Positions 1 through 6,021 of a DNA stretch of 8,643 bases are shown in pieces. A model generated the notes under the pieces. That model did not search any database. It was not told the DNA's origin and worked only from the letters and a program-made list of their open reading frames with translations. The first letter of the stretch is position 1, and each line of letters starts with the position of its first letter. The DNA comes from Acidobacteriota bacterium (lineage in GTDB: Bacteria; Acidobacteriota; Vicinamibacteria; Vicinamibacterales; UBA8438): positions 1 to 8,643 of the forward strand of contig WTGR01000938.1 of the NCBI GenBank assembly GCA_011523485.1, written 5' to 3'. The translations under genes were made by a program, and so were the position numbers.

Positions 1-47
1 GTGGGGGAATTTTCGATGACCGCAGGTGGGGGAATTTTGAATGACCG
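1..47 (+). repeat. Two 22-nt direct repeats, 25-bp period
   Basis: Copies at 1-22 and 26-47 differ only at two positions (14/39 and 15/40). They are the subterminal repeats of the IS21-like end. Confidence 0.85.
28..33 (+). promoter_or_regulatory. SD-like GGGGGA inside the IS end, 7 nt before an in-frame ATG
   Basis: The purine block in the second terminal repeat lies 7 nt upstream of the ATG at 41, which opens the frame of the adjacent DUF1207 gene. Both the ribosome-binding sequence and the start codon are therefore IS sequence. The pairing looks functional, but whether it is used is inference. Confidence 0.45.
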
Positions 48-1135
48 TTGACACCACCGCGGTACAGGAGTACCTGTTATGGCTCTCGATCATGGAGAGC
101 CCCAACCCGGCGGAGTTCGAGGCGTATCTGGATCGGTCTGCAGCAACGGGATCACGCGAACCTCAGACTCCCGAGCCGCGGGCCGATGGGGTATGGACAA
201 CGTTTAGCGATCGAGCGTATTATGAACCGATTTTGGCCGAACCTCGCGCAGCCCGAATTCAGTTGATTGTTCCTTCAATTTCTGACGAGTTCGAGTTTCA
301 GGAGAAATGGGGTCTTCGTCCCACATGGCAAATTACGCTGGGACGTGAACTGCCAATAGCGGTCTGGAAGAGTTCTAGACTGCCCACGAGATCGGATTCA
401 CTACTGAGGGCAGATGAATGGGGATTCGGCATTTGGGCACCTGTTTCATTTCACATGATCGAAGATTTTGAGGACCCGTCGGCTCCTATCATCAATACTG
501 ATATGCGGTTTGGAGCCATGATGAAGGCACAGAGAGGCCTTGGTCGCGGCAGAGCATTATCGTTTCGCATGGTTCCGTGGGCTCACGAAAGTACTCACCT
601 TGGGGATGAGTTCTCAATCTCGGCCCGACGGCGGCATCCGTCGGACTTCGAACGCATCAATGTGAGTTACGAGTACTACGAGTATGGGATCTCAATCGAC
701 ACCCCGACTGCTACGTTGAGACACGGAGGCATAGGCATCCTCCCGTGGAAAAAAGATGGTTACTATTCTACCCATCTTCTAGAGGGTGAGGGAAATAGAG
801 AGATTCCTGCTTCAAGGCTCAAATTTGAACCGTCGTTGGGATTTGAGTATCGTTGGCCAACCGTGGGTACAGGGCGGCAAACATTTGTTTCCGTTGATTT
901 GCGGCTAAAGGCGATTTACAATTACCATAAGGCAAGCGCCGACGTGCCGGAGGATCAACAGTGGTCTTTGAGTCTTATGATTGGAAAAATGGTTCAACGG
1001 GGCAGTGGAGGATCCGCAGCTGTTCCGCTTAGGGCCATCTATTTCCATCTGTACCACGGTGTCAATCCGCACGGGCAGTTCCGTTCTCAGCGGAACTACA
1101 GCTTCTTTGGTGTCGGATGGACTTTTGATCGGTGA
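41..1135 (+). CDS. DUF1207-family protein, N-terminally truncated by the IS end
   Basis: The open frame is 364 codons. It resembles DUF1207 proteins, predicted outer-membrane beta-barrels of unknown function. Family-like blocks are the YYEPILAEPRAARI segment (residues 60-73), HESTHLGDEF (182-191) and a C-terminal GVNPHGQFR...FFGVGW block (340-360) rich in alternating aromatic residues. A signal peptide would be expected but none is present: residues 1-50 are polar with no hydrophobic core. The ATG at 41 and the first codons lie in the IS21-like end (boundary about 53), so the original N-terminus was probably removed by the insertion and the present start is IS-derived. Without export the product is unlikely to reach the outer membrane, so this may be a pseudogene. 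The gene is less GC-rich than those after 2934. The next ORF starts 12 bp downstream. Family assignment is from recalled motifs; truncation is inferred from the missing signal peptide. Confidence 0.6.
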   Translation: MTVDTTAVQEYLLWLSIMESPNPAEFEAYLDRSAATGSREPQTPEPRADGVWTTFSDRAYYEPILAEPRAARIQLIVPSISDEFEFQEKWGLRPTWQITLGRELPIAVWKSSRLPTRSDSLLRADEWGFGIWAPVSFHMIEDFEDPSAPIINTDMRFGAMMKAQRGLGRGRALSFRMVPWAHESTHLGDEFSISARRRHPSDFERINVSYEYYEYGISIDTPTATLRHGGIGILPWKKDGYYSTHLLEGEGNREIPASRLKFEPSLGFEYRWPTVGTGRQTFVSVDLRLKAIYNYHKASADVPEDQQWSLSLMIGKMVQRGSGGSAAVPLRAIYFHLYHGVNPHGQFRSQRNYSFFGVGWTFDR

Positions 1136-1147
1136 AAGGAATCATAC

Positions 1148-1420
1148 ATGTCAGACTATAACCAGTTCGTGCTTCTCGCGGCCTACTACGCTATAGAGCA
1201 ATCCCCAGGAGATCCGGATGTCATTTCTGATTGGAGTCGACAACTCTACAAGGACTTTAACGGCTGTATTGAGAAATACGGCACTCTCGCTCGAGTGCCT
1301 TTGAATCCAGACGATAGAACTGTAATGGCAACCATGGCCTACCTGTCTCCCCCCAGCGGTGTTCCTGAGGAGCAAGCGAAGAATGCCGTCGCGGCGTACA
1401 GGGAACACCTCGGAGTATAA
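1148..1420 (+). CDS. Hypothetical 90-aa protein
   Basis: I do not recognise this family. The product is small and soluble-looking: an N-terminal aromatic/alanine stretch (QFVLLAAYYAIEQ), a central acidic/basic section, and a C-terminal helix-like tail ending YREHLGV. No membrane segment or cysteine motif is visible. The start is ATG with AAAGGA about 7 nt upstream, and it lies 12 bp after the DUF1207 stop, so the two probably form one transcript. Its stop (1418-1420) falls where the recombinase remnant begins on the other strand, so its natural C-terminus may have been lost when that element inserted. Base composition matches the DUF1207 gene and not the DNA to the right. Confidence 0.55.
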   Translation: MSDYNQFVLLAAYYAIEQSPGDPDVISDWSRQLYKDFNGCIEKYGTLARVPLNPDDRTVMATMAYLSPPSGVPEEQAKNAVAAYREHLGV

Positions 1421-1869
1421 TAAAGCTCGCAGGGAAACCAGACGGAGGGCAATCTTACAAAATACCGCGCCACTGCACCACCGCTCGGCAAGTCGCGCCG
1501 GCGGATTAGTGGGCCACCATCCGTGGGGTCTTCCGATTCCCGGCAAGCACACGGCCGGTGGTCGACGCGCCCCGACCGCCCGTGCTCGGCAGCTACCGCG
1601 ACGCGCGCCTTTGCGAGAGGCGTCGAAGATGGCGACGATCTGATCCGGCGACCAGCCGAGCCGCGAGATCGCTGACGCCGCGCTGCAGGCCGCTCATCAG
1701 CTCGTCGAGCCGGCGGCGCTTCTCGGGGATGCCTGTCCGGAGGCGGTTGCCTCGACGAAGTCGTCGATGGGGAAGTCGTGCTGCCGCGCGTACTTGAGGA
1801 TGGCGAGACGCTGGCTACGCATTGGCTACGCACGTCCTGCTGCGCAGTCGAAACTATCAGATTAGAGGC
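1412..1869 (-). pseudogene. Decayed serine recombinase (Tn3-type resolvase/invertase), frameshifted
   Basis: No single frame is intact, but the minus strand reads in family order. VSTAQQDVRSQ (near 1861-1825) matches the resolvase VSTDQQDVRNQ block. QRLAILKYARQHDF and IDDFVEATASGQ (about 1822-1725) follow in another frame. Then come EKRRRLDELMSGLQ, SRLGWSPDQIVAIFDA and LAKARVAV (about 1720-1590), again in shifting frames. GIGRPHG and a degenerate helix-turn-helix-like CKIALRLVSLRALLYS (about 1540-1412) end it. These correspond to the catalytic N-terminal domain, the GRP(K/H)G hinge and the DNA-binding tail. The segment between the E-helix region and the GRP motif appears deleted. The first frameshift is explained by an 11-bp tandem duplication at 1812-1833. 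The catalytic serine lies in the preserved VST segment, but no functional product is possible. Recognition of the N-terminal half is strong; the C-terminal part is weaker. Confidence 0.75.
1812..1833. repeat. 11-bp tandem duplication that breaks the recombinase frame
   Basis: TGGCTACGCA occurs at 1812-1821 and again at 1823-1832, period 11. Removing one copy joins the DVRSQ and RLAILKYARQ segments on the minus strand into the continuous resolvase sequence. The duplication is therefore probably a slippage mutation inside the dead gene. Confidence 0.8.
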
Positions 1870-1901
1870 GACGGTTTTCACGACCTGTCCACGAAACGCA
1901 G

Positions 1902-1995
1902 CGTCAGCTATTTTCTCTGACGTAGGCGGAACATGGAAAAGCGTCATGTTCCATGCTACTGAAGTGTTTGGTCAGAACGTGCGTTTGTTCCTGAC
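1902..1995. other. Three successive dyads, candidate res (resolution) site
   Basis: Dyad A: CGTCAG (1902-1907) with CTGACG (1917-1922). Dyad B: GGAACATG (1928-1935) with CATGTTCC (1945-1952), a perfect 8-bp match. Dyad C: GTCAGAAC (1971-1978) with GTTCCTGAC (1987-1995), one bulged base. They sit between the minus-strand recombinase remnant and the plus-strand Tn3-like transposase remnant. That is where Tn3-family elements keep a res site of three resolvase-binding subsites, each an imperfect dyad. The dyads are seen directly; their role as res is inference from position and number. Confidence 0.45.
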
Positions 1996-2055
1996 AGAAC
2001 CGTGCCGATCTCCGCCCCCGATGTCTCGCACCCTCGCCTGATCCGCGATACCACC

Positions 2056-2177
2056 TTCCTTGAGGCCCACCGGCGGGAGATCGCCCTGCGGCGGCTCAGA
2101 ATCAGGTGGGCTTCGCGTACCAGGTCGCCTTCGTGCGTGTGCTCGGGAGGTTCCCTCAACAGGCTCCCCTGGAGATC
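2056..2177 (+). pseudogene. Fragment of a Tn3-family-like transposase N-terminus
   Basis: One frame gives LEAHRREIALRR (about 2059-2094). A shifted frame then gives QNQVGFAYQVAFVRVLG followed by RFPQQAPLEI (2097-2177). The pattern of basic residues, then N-x-[VL]-G-F-A-x-Q-[LV], a short helix and RFP...P-x-E-I is like the DUF4158 N-terminal DNA-binding domain of Tn3-family transposases. A stop follows within a few codons and nothing after it continues the family. No start codon is clear and the rest of the ~1000-residue enzyme is missing. The divergent recombinase remnant next door independently supports a Tn3-type origin. Only about 40 residues can be compared, so the call is moderate. Confidence 0.5.
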
Positions 2178-2463
2178 GGGTGGACGGACTCATGAGGTCC
2201 TGCTCGTCGTCCGCTGGGACGAGGCCGTCGGGCCGGAGAGGGGAACAGTCGTGTGAGCCTCTACATGAGTCAATCCACGAGCACGAGGTCGGTTTCGTGA
2301 AGTCGCGGAGGGCATCGGCGTCCGATGGGTCTGATAGCGGACGTTACGTCAACAAGAGACGGACGGAACCACTGGCGCGGGGCCGCAGCCGCGGTCGGCC
2401 GCTCGGCCGTGTACTGACGACCTACCCGGGGGACGCCCGCCGAGGGAGGATGGGACCGGGTGA
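2178..2463. other. Non-coding remnant DNA between transposase and RT fragments
   Basis: No recognisable gene or RNA. Short open frames run through it but none resembles a family or has a convincing start. It is GC-rich and repetitive in CGG/CCG, especially around 2380-2410. Confidence 0.5.
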
Positions 2464-2712
2464 CCGCGGCGCTGGGCTTTGTACGCCAACCGGGCGGGGA
2501 AGGGGACGCACCGGGCGCTGGCGCGCTACGAGCGGCTGCGCGACCGTCATCGCTACGTTCTGCGGGGCGACATCTACCGGTACTTCCCAGCCATGGACGA
2601 CGAGGTGCTGAAGGCGGACCTGCGTCGTCGCATCGCGTGCCGACAGACGCTGGCGGTGCTCGACCGCATCGTCGACGCGTCGAACCCGCGGGAGCCGGTG
2701 AATCTGTACTAA
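2464..2712 (+). pseudogene. Reverse transcriptase fragment (fingers and start of palm)
   Basis: The frame from about 2479 to a TAA at 2710 reads YANRAGKGTHRAL, then HRYVLRGDIYRYFPAMDDEV, then LRRRI...DRIVDASN and EPVNLY. This matches bacterial RTs of the retron/DGR-like kind, where SYA.R.GKGTHRA precedes YVLK(C/A)DI.KFFPSIDH. The aspartate in GDIYRYFP corresponds to the first catalytic Asp. The usual continuation after VNLY is FPGDDL; here the frame reads a stop and then PGD, so the stop falls exactly where F is expected. Beyond it the GLPIGN and YxDD motifs are absent, and an in-frame TGA at 2461 closes the frame upstream. About 77 residues of a 350-400-residue enzyme remain. The RT subclass cannot be decided from this piece. 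Confidence 0.75.
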
Positions 2713-2933
2713 CCGGGCGACGCAGACACAGCGGCCGCCGGGCACGTTGAGCACCGGCGGCGTCATCGAGCGGCCGGTCGGTCTGGTCGCAGGGCGGTCT
2801 CGTTGACGGTACCCACTGTTCGCTTTTCCTTCCGCAGACGCCTGTACCTACACAAGAGGAGTTCATCGCTCGAGACGTGGGACCGGGGCCGGCGTCGACC
2901 CTTGCCGGGAACCGAACGGGACGGAGGAACAAA
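2713..2933. other. Gap before the carrier-protein operon
   Basis: No gene seen. The RT frame carries on without recognisable similarity. The promoter of the operon at 2934 should lie here, but no convincing -35/-10 pair could be defined. Confidence 0.4.
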
Positions 2934-3158
2934 ATGTACGAACGCGTGGCAGAGCTCCTGGTTGAAGAACTGGGAGTCGACAAAGAGCGAATCGGGCCCG
3001 AGGCCACGCTGAAGTCTTTGGGCGTGGATTCTCTCGACGTAGCCGAGTTCATCCTGGTCCTCGAGCGCACGTTCAACATCGAGTTTTCCGACGACGAGCT
3101 CGACAAGCTCCTGACCGTCGGCAACGTCGTCGCGTGCATCGAAGACAAGATGGCTTGA
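2934..3158 (+). CDS. Acyl carrier protein (phosphopantetheine-binding)
   Basis: The product is 74 aa, the usual ACP length. It has the four-helix ACP layout: an N-terminal amphipathic helix (ERVAELLVEELGV), the GVDSLD motif with Ser33 as the expected 4'-phosphopantetheine attachment site, an acidic helix II (DVAEFILVLERTF), and a C-terminal helix (TVGNVVACIEDK). The start is ATG with GGAGG 6 nt upstream (2923-2927), a strong ribosome-binding site. The protein holds acyl or other carboxylic intermediates as thioesters for partner enzymes. The hydrolase and radical SAM genes downstream suggest a dedicated carrier and not the housekeeping fatty-acid ACP: no fab genes are nearby, and helix II is a divergent LDVAEF. 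A stand-alone carrier of a natural-product or lipid pathway fits best; the substrate is unknown. Confidence 0.93.
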   Translation: MYERVAELLVEELGVDKERIGPEATLKSLGVDSLDVAEFILVLERTFNIEFSDDELDKLLTVGNVVACIEDKMA

Positions 3159-3207
3159 AGGCGTGTGCCTCTTGGCCTGCGCGGAAGGGTGAACGGTCGG
3201 ACAGGAA

Positions 3208-4212
3208 ATGCAGCGCATCCCGGGGAAACCCGTTGCAGCGGAGCGATGGCAGGTTCCCGAACCGCTGGCCGTCTGTGAGGTCGTGGCCCCCGACGGTACC
3301 ACCCTCGCCGTTCGTCGACACGGGCGTCTCGACGGAATACGCCTCCTGTTCGGTCATGGCAACGGTTTCGCGATTGACGCCTACTATCCCTTCTGGTCGC
3401 ATTTCACGGACCGCTTCGACGTCTGCGTCTACGACCTTCGGAATCACGGTTGGAATGGCGTTGGCAGTCTCCGCCGGCACAACCTCCCGACTTTCGTCGA
3501 TGACACCGAGGTCGTGCTCCGTGGCATCGACCGACACTTCGGTGCCAAACCGACAGTCGGCGTCTTCCACTCGCTGTCGGCGCTGATGGCGCTTCACCTG
3601 GCCGATCTCGCGGGCCGTGGTCCGATTCTGTCGATCCGGCGGGGTCCGGCGCGCCCTGGTTCACAGACCGGATTCTCGGCTCTCGTGTTGTTCGACCCGC
3701 CCGTTTGCCCGCCAGGAGGATTCCCGTCCGACATGGAGGGCGTCGGACGGCTCTGGGCTCTAGCCTCACGCCGACGCAGACACGCGTTCGATATGCCCGA
3801 GGAGTATACCGAGTATCTGTCGCGCACGGGCCTGTTCGACCGGGTCTGCCCTGCCGTGCTCGATCTTCTGAGTCGCACGACGCTTCGCCGGGCCAGCGGC
3901 GGGCCCGGATACGAATTGAGGTGCCCGCGCGCGTACGAGGCGCAGATCTGCATGTACCTTTTCTGCTGGTCGATGACGGTCGACTTGTCGAGGGTAACGT
4001 GCCCGACAAAGGTGATAGGGGCGGATCCCACGGTATGGAATTCCTTCATGCCGAGCATGGACCTCGGTAAGCTCCAAAAGACCGACTATGACTTCGTGCC
4101 CGAGACGAGTCACCTTCTCCTGCTCGAAGAGCCCGGGGCGTGCGCGGCGCTAACCGTCGAGTTCCTCGAAGCAACACGTGATCATCTCATGACCGGCAGG
4201 ACGACCGGGTGA
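3208..4212 (+). CDS. Alpha/beta-hydrolase fold protein
   Basis: The product is 334 aa, cytosolic-looking, with no signal peptide. It carries the fold's landmarks in order. FGHGNGF (48-54) follows the first core strand as the oxyanion-loop region. YDLRNHG (75-81) is the next conserved turn. VFHSLSAL (119-126) is the nucleophile elbow with Ser122, although the common G-x-S-x-G is replaced by FHSLS. IGADPT has Asp273 as candidate acid, and ETSHLLLLEEP has His302 as base. A variable cap lies between about 165 and 255. The start is ATG with AGGAA only 1-2 nt before it, so a different start is possible though none is clearly better. It begins 49 bp after the ACP stop and 50 bp before the radical SAM start, on the same strand. 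In this context a thioesterase or acyltransferase acting on the ACP-bound product is the natural guess. The sequence alone does not separate these from an esterase or haloperoxidase-like enzyme. Confidence 0.85.
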   Translation: MQRIPGKPVAAERWQVPEPLAVCEVVAPDGTTLAVRRHGRLDGIRLLFGHGNGFAIDAYYPFWSHFTDRFDVCVYDLRNHGWNGVGSLRRHNLPTFVDDTEVVLRGIDRHFGAKPTVGVFHSLSALMALHLADLAGRGPILSIRRGPARPGSQTGFSALVLFDPPVCPPGGFPSDMEGVGRLWALASRRRRHAFDMPEEYTEYLSRTGLFDRVCPAVLDLLSRTTLRRASGGPGYELRCPRAYEAQICMYLFCWSMTVDLSRVTCPTKVIGADPTVWNSFMPSMDLGKLQKTDYDFVPETSHLLLLEEPGACAALTVEFLEATRDHLMTGRTTG

Positions 4213-4222
4213 CTCTACGGCA

Positions 4223-4241
4223 CCCGCCCGCATGCGGCGGG
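4223..4241 (+). promoter_or_regulatory. Intercistronic hairpin between hydrolase and radical SAM genes
   Basis: CCCGCC (4223-4228) pairs with GGCGGG (4236-4241) across a 7-nt loop, 10 bp after the hydrolase stop and 21 bp before the radical SAM ATG. There is no U-tract, so it is not a classical terminator. It could stabilise or process the transcript and set different expression of the two genes. Its presence also argues against a GTG start at 4209. Confidence 0.45.
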
Positions 4242-4250
4242 GGATTCCCG

Positions 4251-4256
4251 GGGAGG
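4251..4256 (+). promoter_or_regulatory. Shine-Dalgarno GGGAGG for the radical SAM gene
   Basis: It lies 6 nt before ATG 4263 and decides that start over the in-frame GTG at 4209, which overlaps the hydrolase stop and has no such site. The 18 extra residues from the GTG include a Gly/Pro stretch unlike a protein start. Confidence 0.75.
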
Positions 4257-4262
4257 CAGCAC

Positions 4263-5402
4263 ATGCACGAGAAGCAGACAGGCGCGAGTCCACTGGATGG
4301 CGGCACGGCGCGCCACCGGGAGTTGGTCGGGATGCTGGGGGATCGCGACTACCTGACACGATGGCTGCGAGTGAGATGGCTCGGGAAGGAGATCCGTACG
4401 TCGGAGTACCAGATTACCAACGCCTGCAATTTGCGGTGCAAGGGTTGCTGGTTCTTCGAGTACGAGTTCGACACGCGTACCGCCGACGTGGGCGACCCGG
4501 ACCGGCTCGAGACCTTCCTGCAGGCCGAGCATGACCGGGGCGTGAACGCCAGCCTCGTCATCGGTGGCGAGCCCACCCTGTTCCTCGACAGGCTCGAGGC
4601 GTTCGTCGATCGCATGGACTACGTCACTGTGGGGACGAACGGTCTGAGGAAGCTCCCGTGGGAGGGGTTCGAAAGGGTGGCGCTGCTGGTCGCGCTGTTC
4701 GGAGGCCGTGACCTCGACGACGAACTGCGCGCGATTCGGCCCGGCGGCAGGCGTTTTACGGGTCTGTTCGACGAAGTGCTGAAGAACTACCGCAACGACC
4801 CGCGCGCCACATTCATCTTTGCCCTTGCCGAAGACGGCGTCGATCAGATGGAGGACGCCGTAAAGCGCATCGGCGACAACGGCAATCGCCTGCACTTCAG
4901 CTTCTACAGCCGATACGGCCACGCGGATCCGGTCAAGGTCGAGCGAGAGCGCCGTCTGCTCGACGAGGCGCTCCGGCTGCGGCAGGCCCATCCGCAGGTT
5001 GTGATGAGCCATCCGTACTTCATCGAGACCCTCATCACGGGCCGCTCACACTGGGCGAGCTTCGGCTATGAGGTGTGCCCCAGCCTCAGCGTCGATCATC
5101 CCGGCCACGCCGCCCGAGTCGTCAACGGGAACCCCGTCCTGCCGGGATTCAACACCTGGGCTGCGGATCTGAAGACGCTCAACTTCTGTTGCACCTCCGG
5201 CCATTGCGGAGGCTGCCGCGACAGCCAGGCCGTCATGAGCTGGCTACTGGTGAACCCGCTCAAGTTTCGGCGCGACAGTAGACTTCTCAGGACGTGGACC
5301 GAGATCGCGGAGAGCTTCTGGGACCAGTTCATCTGGGCGCGCAGCTTGAACTGCAACGACGGCAACGACGTCGGTTTTCGCGTGTCGAGGGCGCTTGATT
5401 GA
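4263..5402 (+). CDS. Radical SAM enzyme with C-terminal cysteine cluster
   Basis: The product is 379 aa. ITNACNLRCKGCWFF (51-65) is the radical SAM CxxxCxxC motif; Cys55, Cys59 and Cys62 would bind the 4Fe-4S cluster that cleaves S-adenosylmethionine, and the aromatic after the third Cys is typical. GGEPT (101-105) is the GGE motif that contacts the SAM amino group, and VTVGTNG (121-127) is a core beta-strand. The C-terminal third holds Cys272, Cys309, Cys310, Cys315 and Cys318 (CCTSGHCGGC), plus Cys364. This is a SPASM/Twitch-like arrangement that could bind an auxiliary Fe-S cluster. ATG 4263 is chosen for its Shine-Dalgarno sequence. The gene is third in line after the ACP and hydrolase, so a carrier-bound acyl substrate or a product derived from it is plausible. 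I do not recognise a characterised subfamily. No peptide-precursor gene is visible beside it, which argues against, but does not exclude, RiPP chemistry. Confidence 0.88.
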   Translation: MHEKQTGASPLDGGTARHRELVGMLGDRDYLTRWLRVRWLGKEIRTSEYQITNACNLRCKGCWFFEYEFDTRTADVGDPDRLETFLQAEHDRGVNASLVIGGEPTLFLDRLEAFVDRMDYVTVGTNGLRKLPWEGFERVALLVALFGGRDLDDELRAIRPGGRRFTGLFDEVLKNYRNDPRATFIFALAEDGVDQMEDAVKRIGDNGNRLHFSFYSRYGHADPVKVERERRLLDEALRLRQAHPQVVMSHPYFIETLITGRSHWASFGYEVCPSLSVDHPGHAARVVNGNPVLPGFNTWAADLKTLNFCCTSGHCGGCRDSQAVMSWLLVNPLKFRRDSRLLRTWTEIAESFWDQFIWARSLNCNDGNDVGFRVSRALD

Positions 5403-5568
5403 GTCTGGAGCCCAGCGCGTTCGGGGAACAGGTCGCCGGCGACCCGCCGACGGTCGACGACACGCCACGGGTGAGCAGTGCGGGCAGCGTCGCCTGCCGA
5501 ATCGTGGTACGTACTGCAAGCCAAGGGGACGCCGGAACAACAGCTTGGCAGAGAGGGACAAGGCCCGG

Positions 5569-6021
5569 ATGGACGCGAAGCTGCCGTTCTACGCGCGGGC
5601 GGTCGACGACGGATGGACCGAAGCCGAGTTGATGCGGCTCTACCTGCACGAGCTGCCGCGCACGGTCGTGGCAATGGAGCCCGAGGAGCGGGCACGCCTT
5701 CTGGGAGAGCGGCCCCCGTTGACCGGGACACACTGGGACGCGCTGCTGGCCGCGGTGACAGAGCACCTGTGCGAGCTGCACGGCATAGAGCCGCCCGGGT
5801 GGAGCCAGGAACGGGAACGGTTCCTGCGGATCCCGTGGATCGTCGGGGTAACGCGGGAGATGCAACGCGAATCGACGGCGTTCGCACCGGCGGCTTTCAT
5901 CCGCCACGGCGCGATCGCGAACCCCCGCGAGCTCGACGCCCGCGGAGGAGAGGTGCATGTCTGGGTCCCTGGATCACAGCCGCATCATGAGGCTTTTCGC
6001 GAGGCTCTCCGAAGAGCTTGA
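5569..6021 (+). CDS. Partner protein of a DUF6036 nucleotidyltransferase (putative antitoxin)
   Basis: The product is 150 aa, soluble and mainly helical. Central residues 77-117 (PGWSQERERFLRIPW, then a helix, then FAPAAFIRHG) resemble the small proteins commonly encoded just upstream of DUF6036 nucleotidyltransferases, with the W...RFL..PW and PAAFxRxG pattern. That pairing is regarded as toxin-antitoxin-like; which partner neutralises the other is not shown by the sequence. The frame is open upstream to 5395, but ATG 5569 is preferred: GAGGGA (5553-5558) lies 10 nt before it, and the upstream 58 codons are Arg-rich low-complexity sequence. The last 65 bp overlap the next gene in a different frame, so translation is probably coupled. 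An alternative is that this is a DNA-binding regulator of the pair. Confidence 0.65.
   Translation: MDAKLPFYARAVDDGWTEAELMRLYLHELPRTVVAMEPEERARLLGERPPLTGTHWDALLAAVTEHLCELHGIEPPGWSQERERFLRIPWIVGVTREMQRESTAFAPAAFIRHGAIANPRELDARGGEVHVWVPGSQPHHEAFREALRRA

Larger units (their letters stand above)
1..53. mobile_element. Terminus of an IS21-family-like insertion sequence (rest lies left of the window)
   Basis: Two 22-nt direct repeats at 1-22 and 26-47 share GTGGGGGAATTTT and ATGACCG, followed by GTTGACA. Read outward-in on the minus strand the end starts TGTCAACGGTCAT, then AAAATTCCCCCAC, and the AAAATTCCCCCAC block recurs 25 bp later. Terminal TGT/ACA with multiple subterminal repeats is typical of IS21-family ends, where they bind the IstA transposase. 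The most likely boundary is A53, with host DNA from 54. The istA/istB genes are outside the window, so the family assignment rests on the end only. Confidence 0.65.

Noticed and set aside
2250..2712. Group II intron, prompted by GTGTGAG near 2250 and the RT fragment downstream
   Set aside because: The RT motifs (GKGTHRA, GDIYRYFP) are not those of group II intron proteins, and no domain V-like hairpin was recognised.
2803..2831. TTGACG followed 17 nt later by a T-rich hexamer, as a promoter for the ACP operon
   Set aside because: The -35 is good but the -10 candidate (TTCCTT) does not resemble TATAAT. The sigma factors of the host are unknown, so it is not supported.
4209..4262. GTG start for the radical SAM gene overlapping the hydrolase stop
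   Set aside because: No ribosome-binding site, a hairpin inside the extension, and a much better ATG with GGGAGG at 4263.
3073..5012. Long minus-strand open frames opposite the hydrolase and radical SAM genes
   Set aside because: They are antisense shadows of high-GC coding DNA; products are Arg-rich with no family motifs, while the plus-strand frames carry complete catalytic motifs.
5403..5568. Upstream extension of the antitoxin-like gene from 5395, or a separate small gene at 5399-5632
   Set aside because: The sequence is Arg/Gly-rich with no similarity seen, and ATG 5569 has a reasonable ribosome-binding site. No terminator or promoter could be defined in this gap either.
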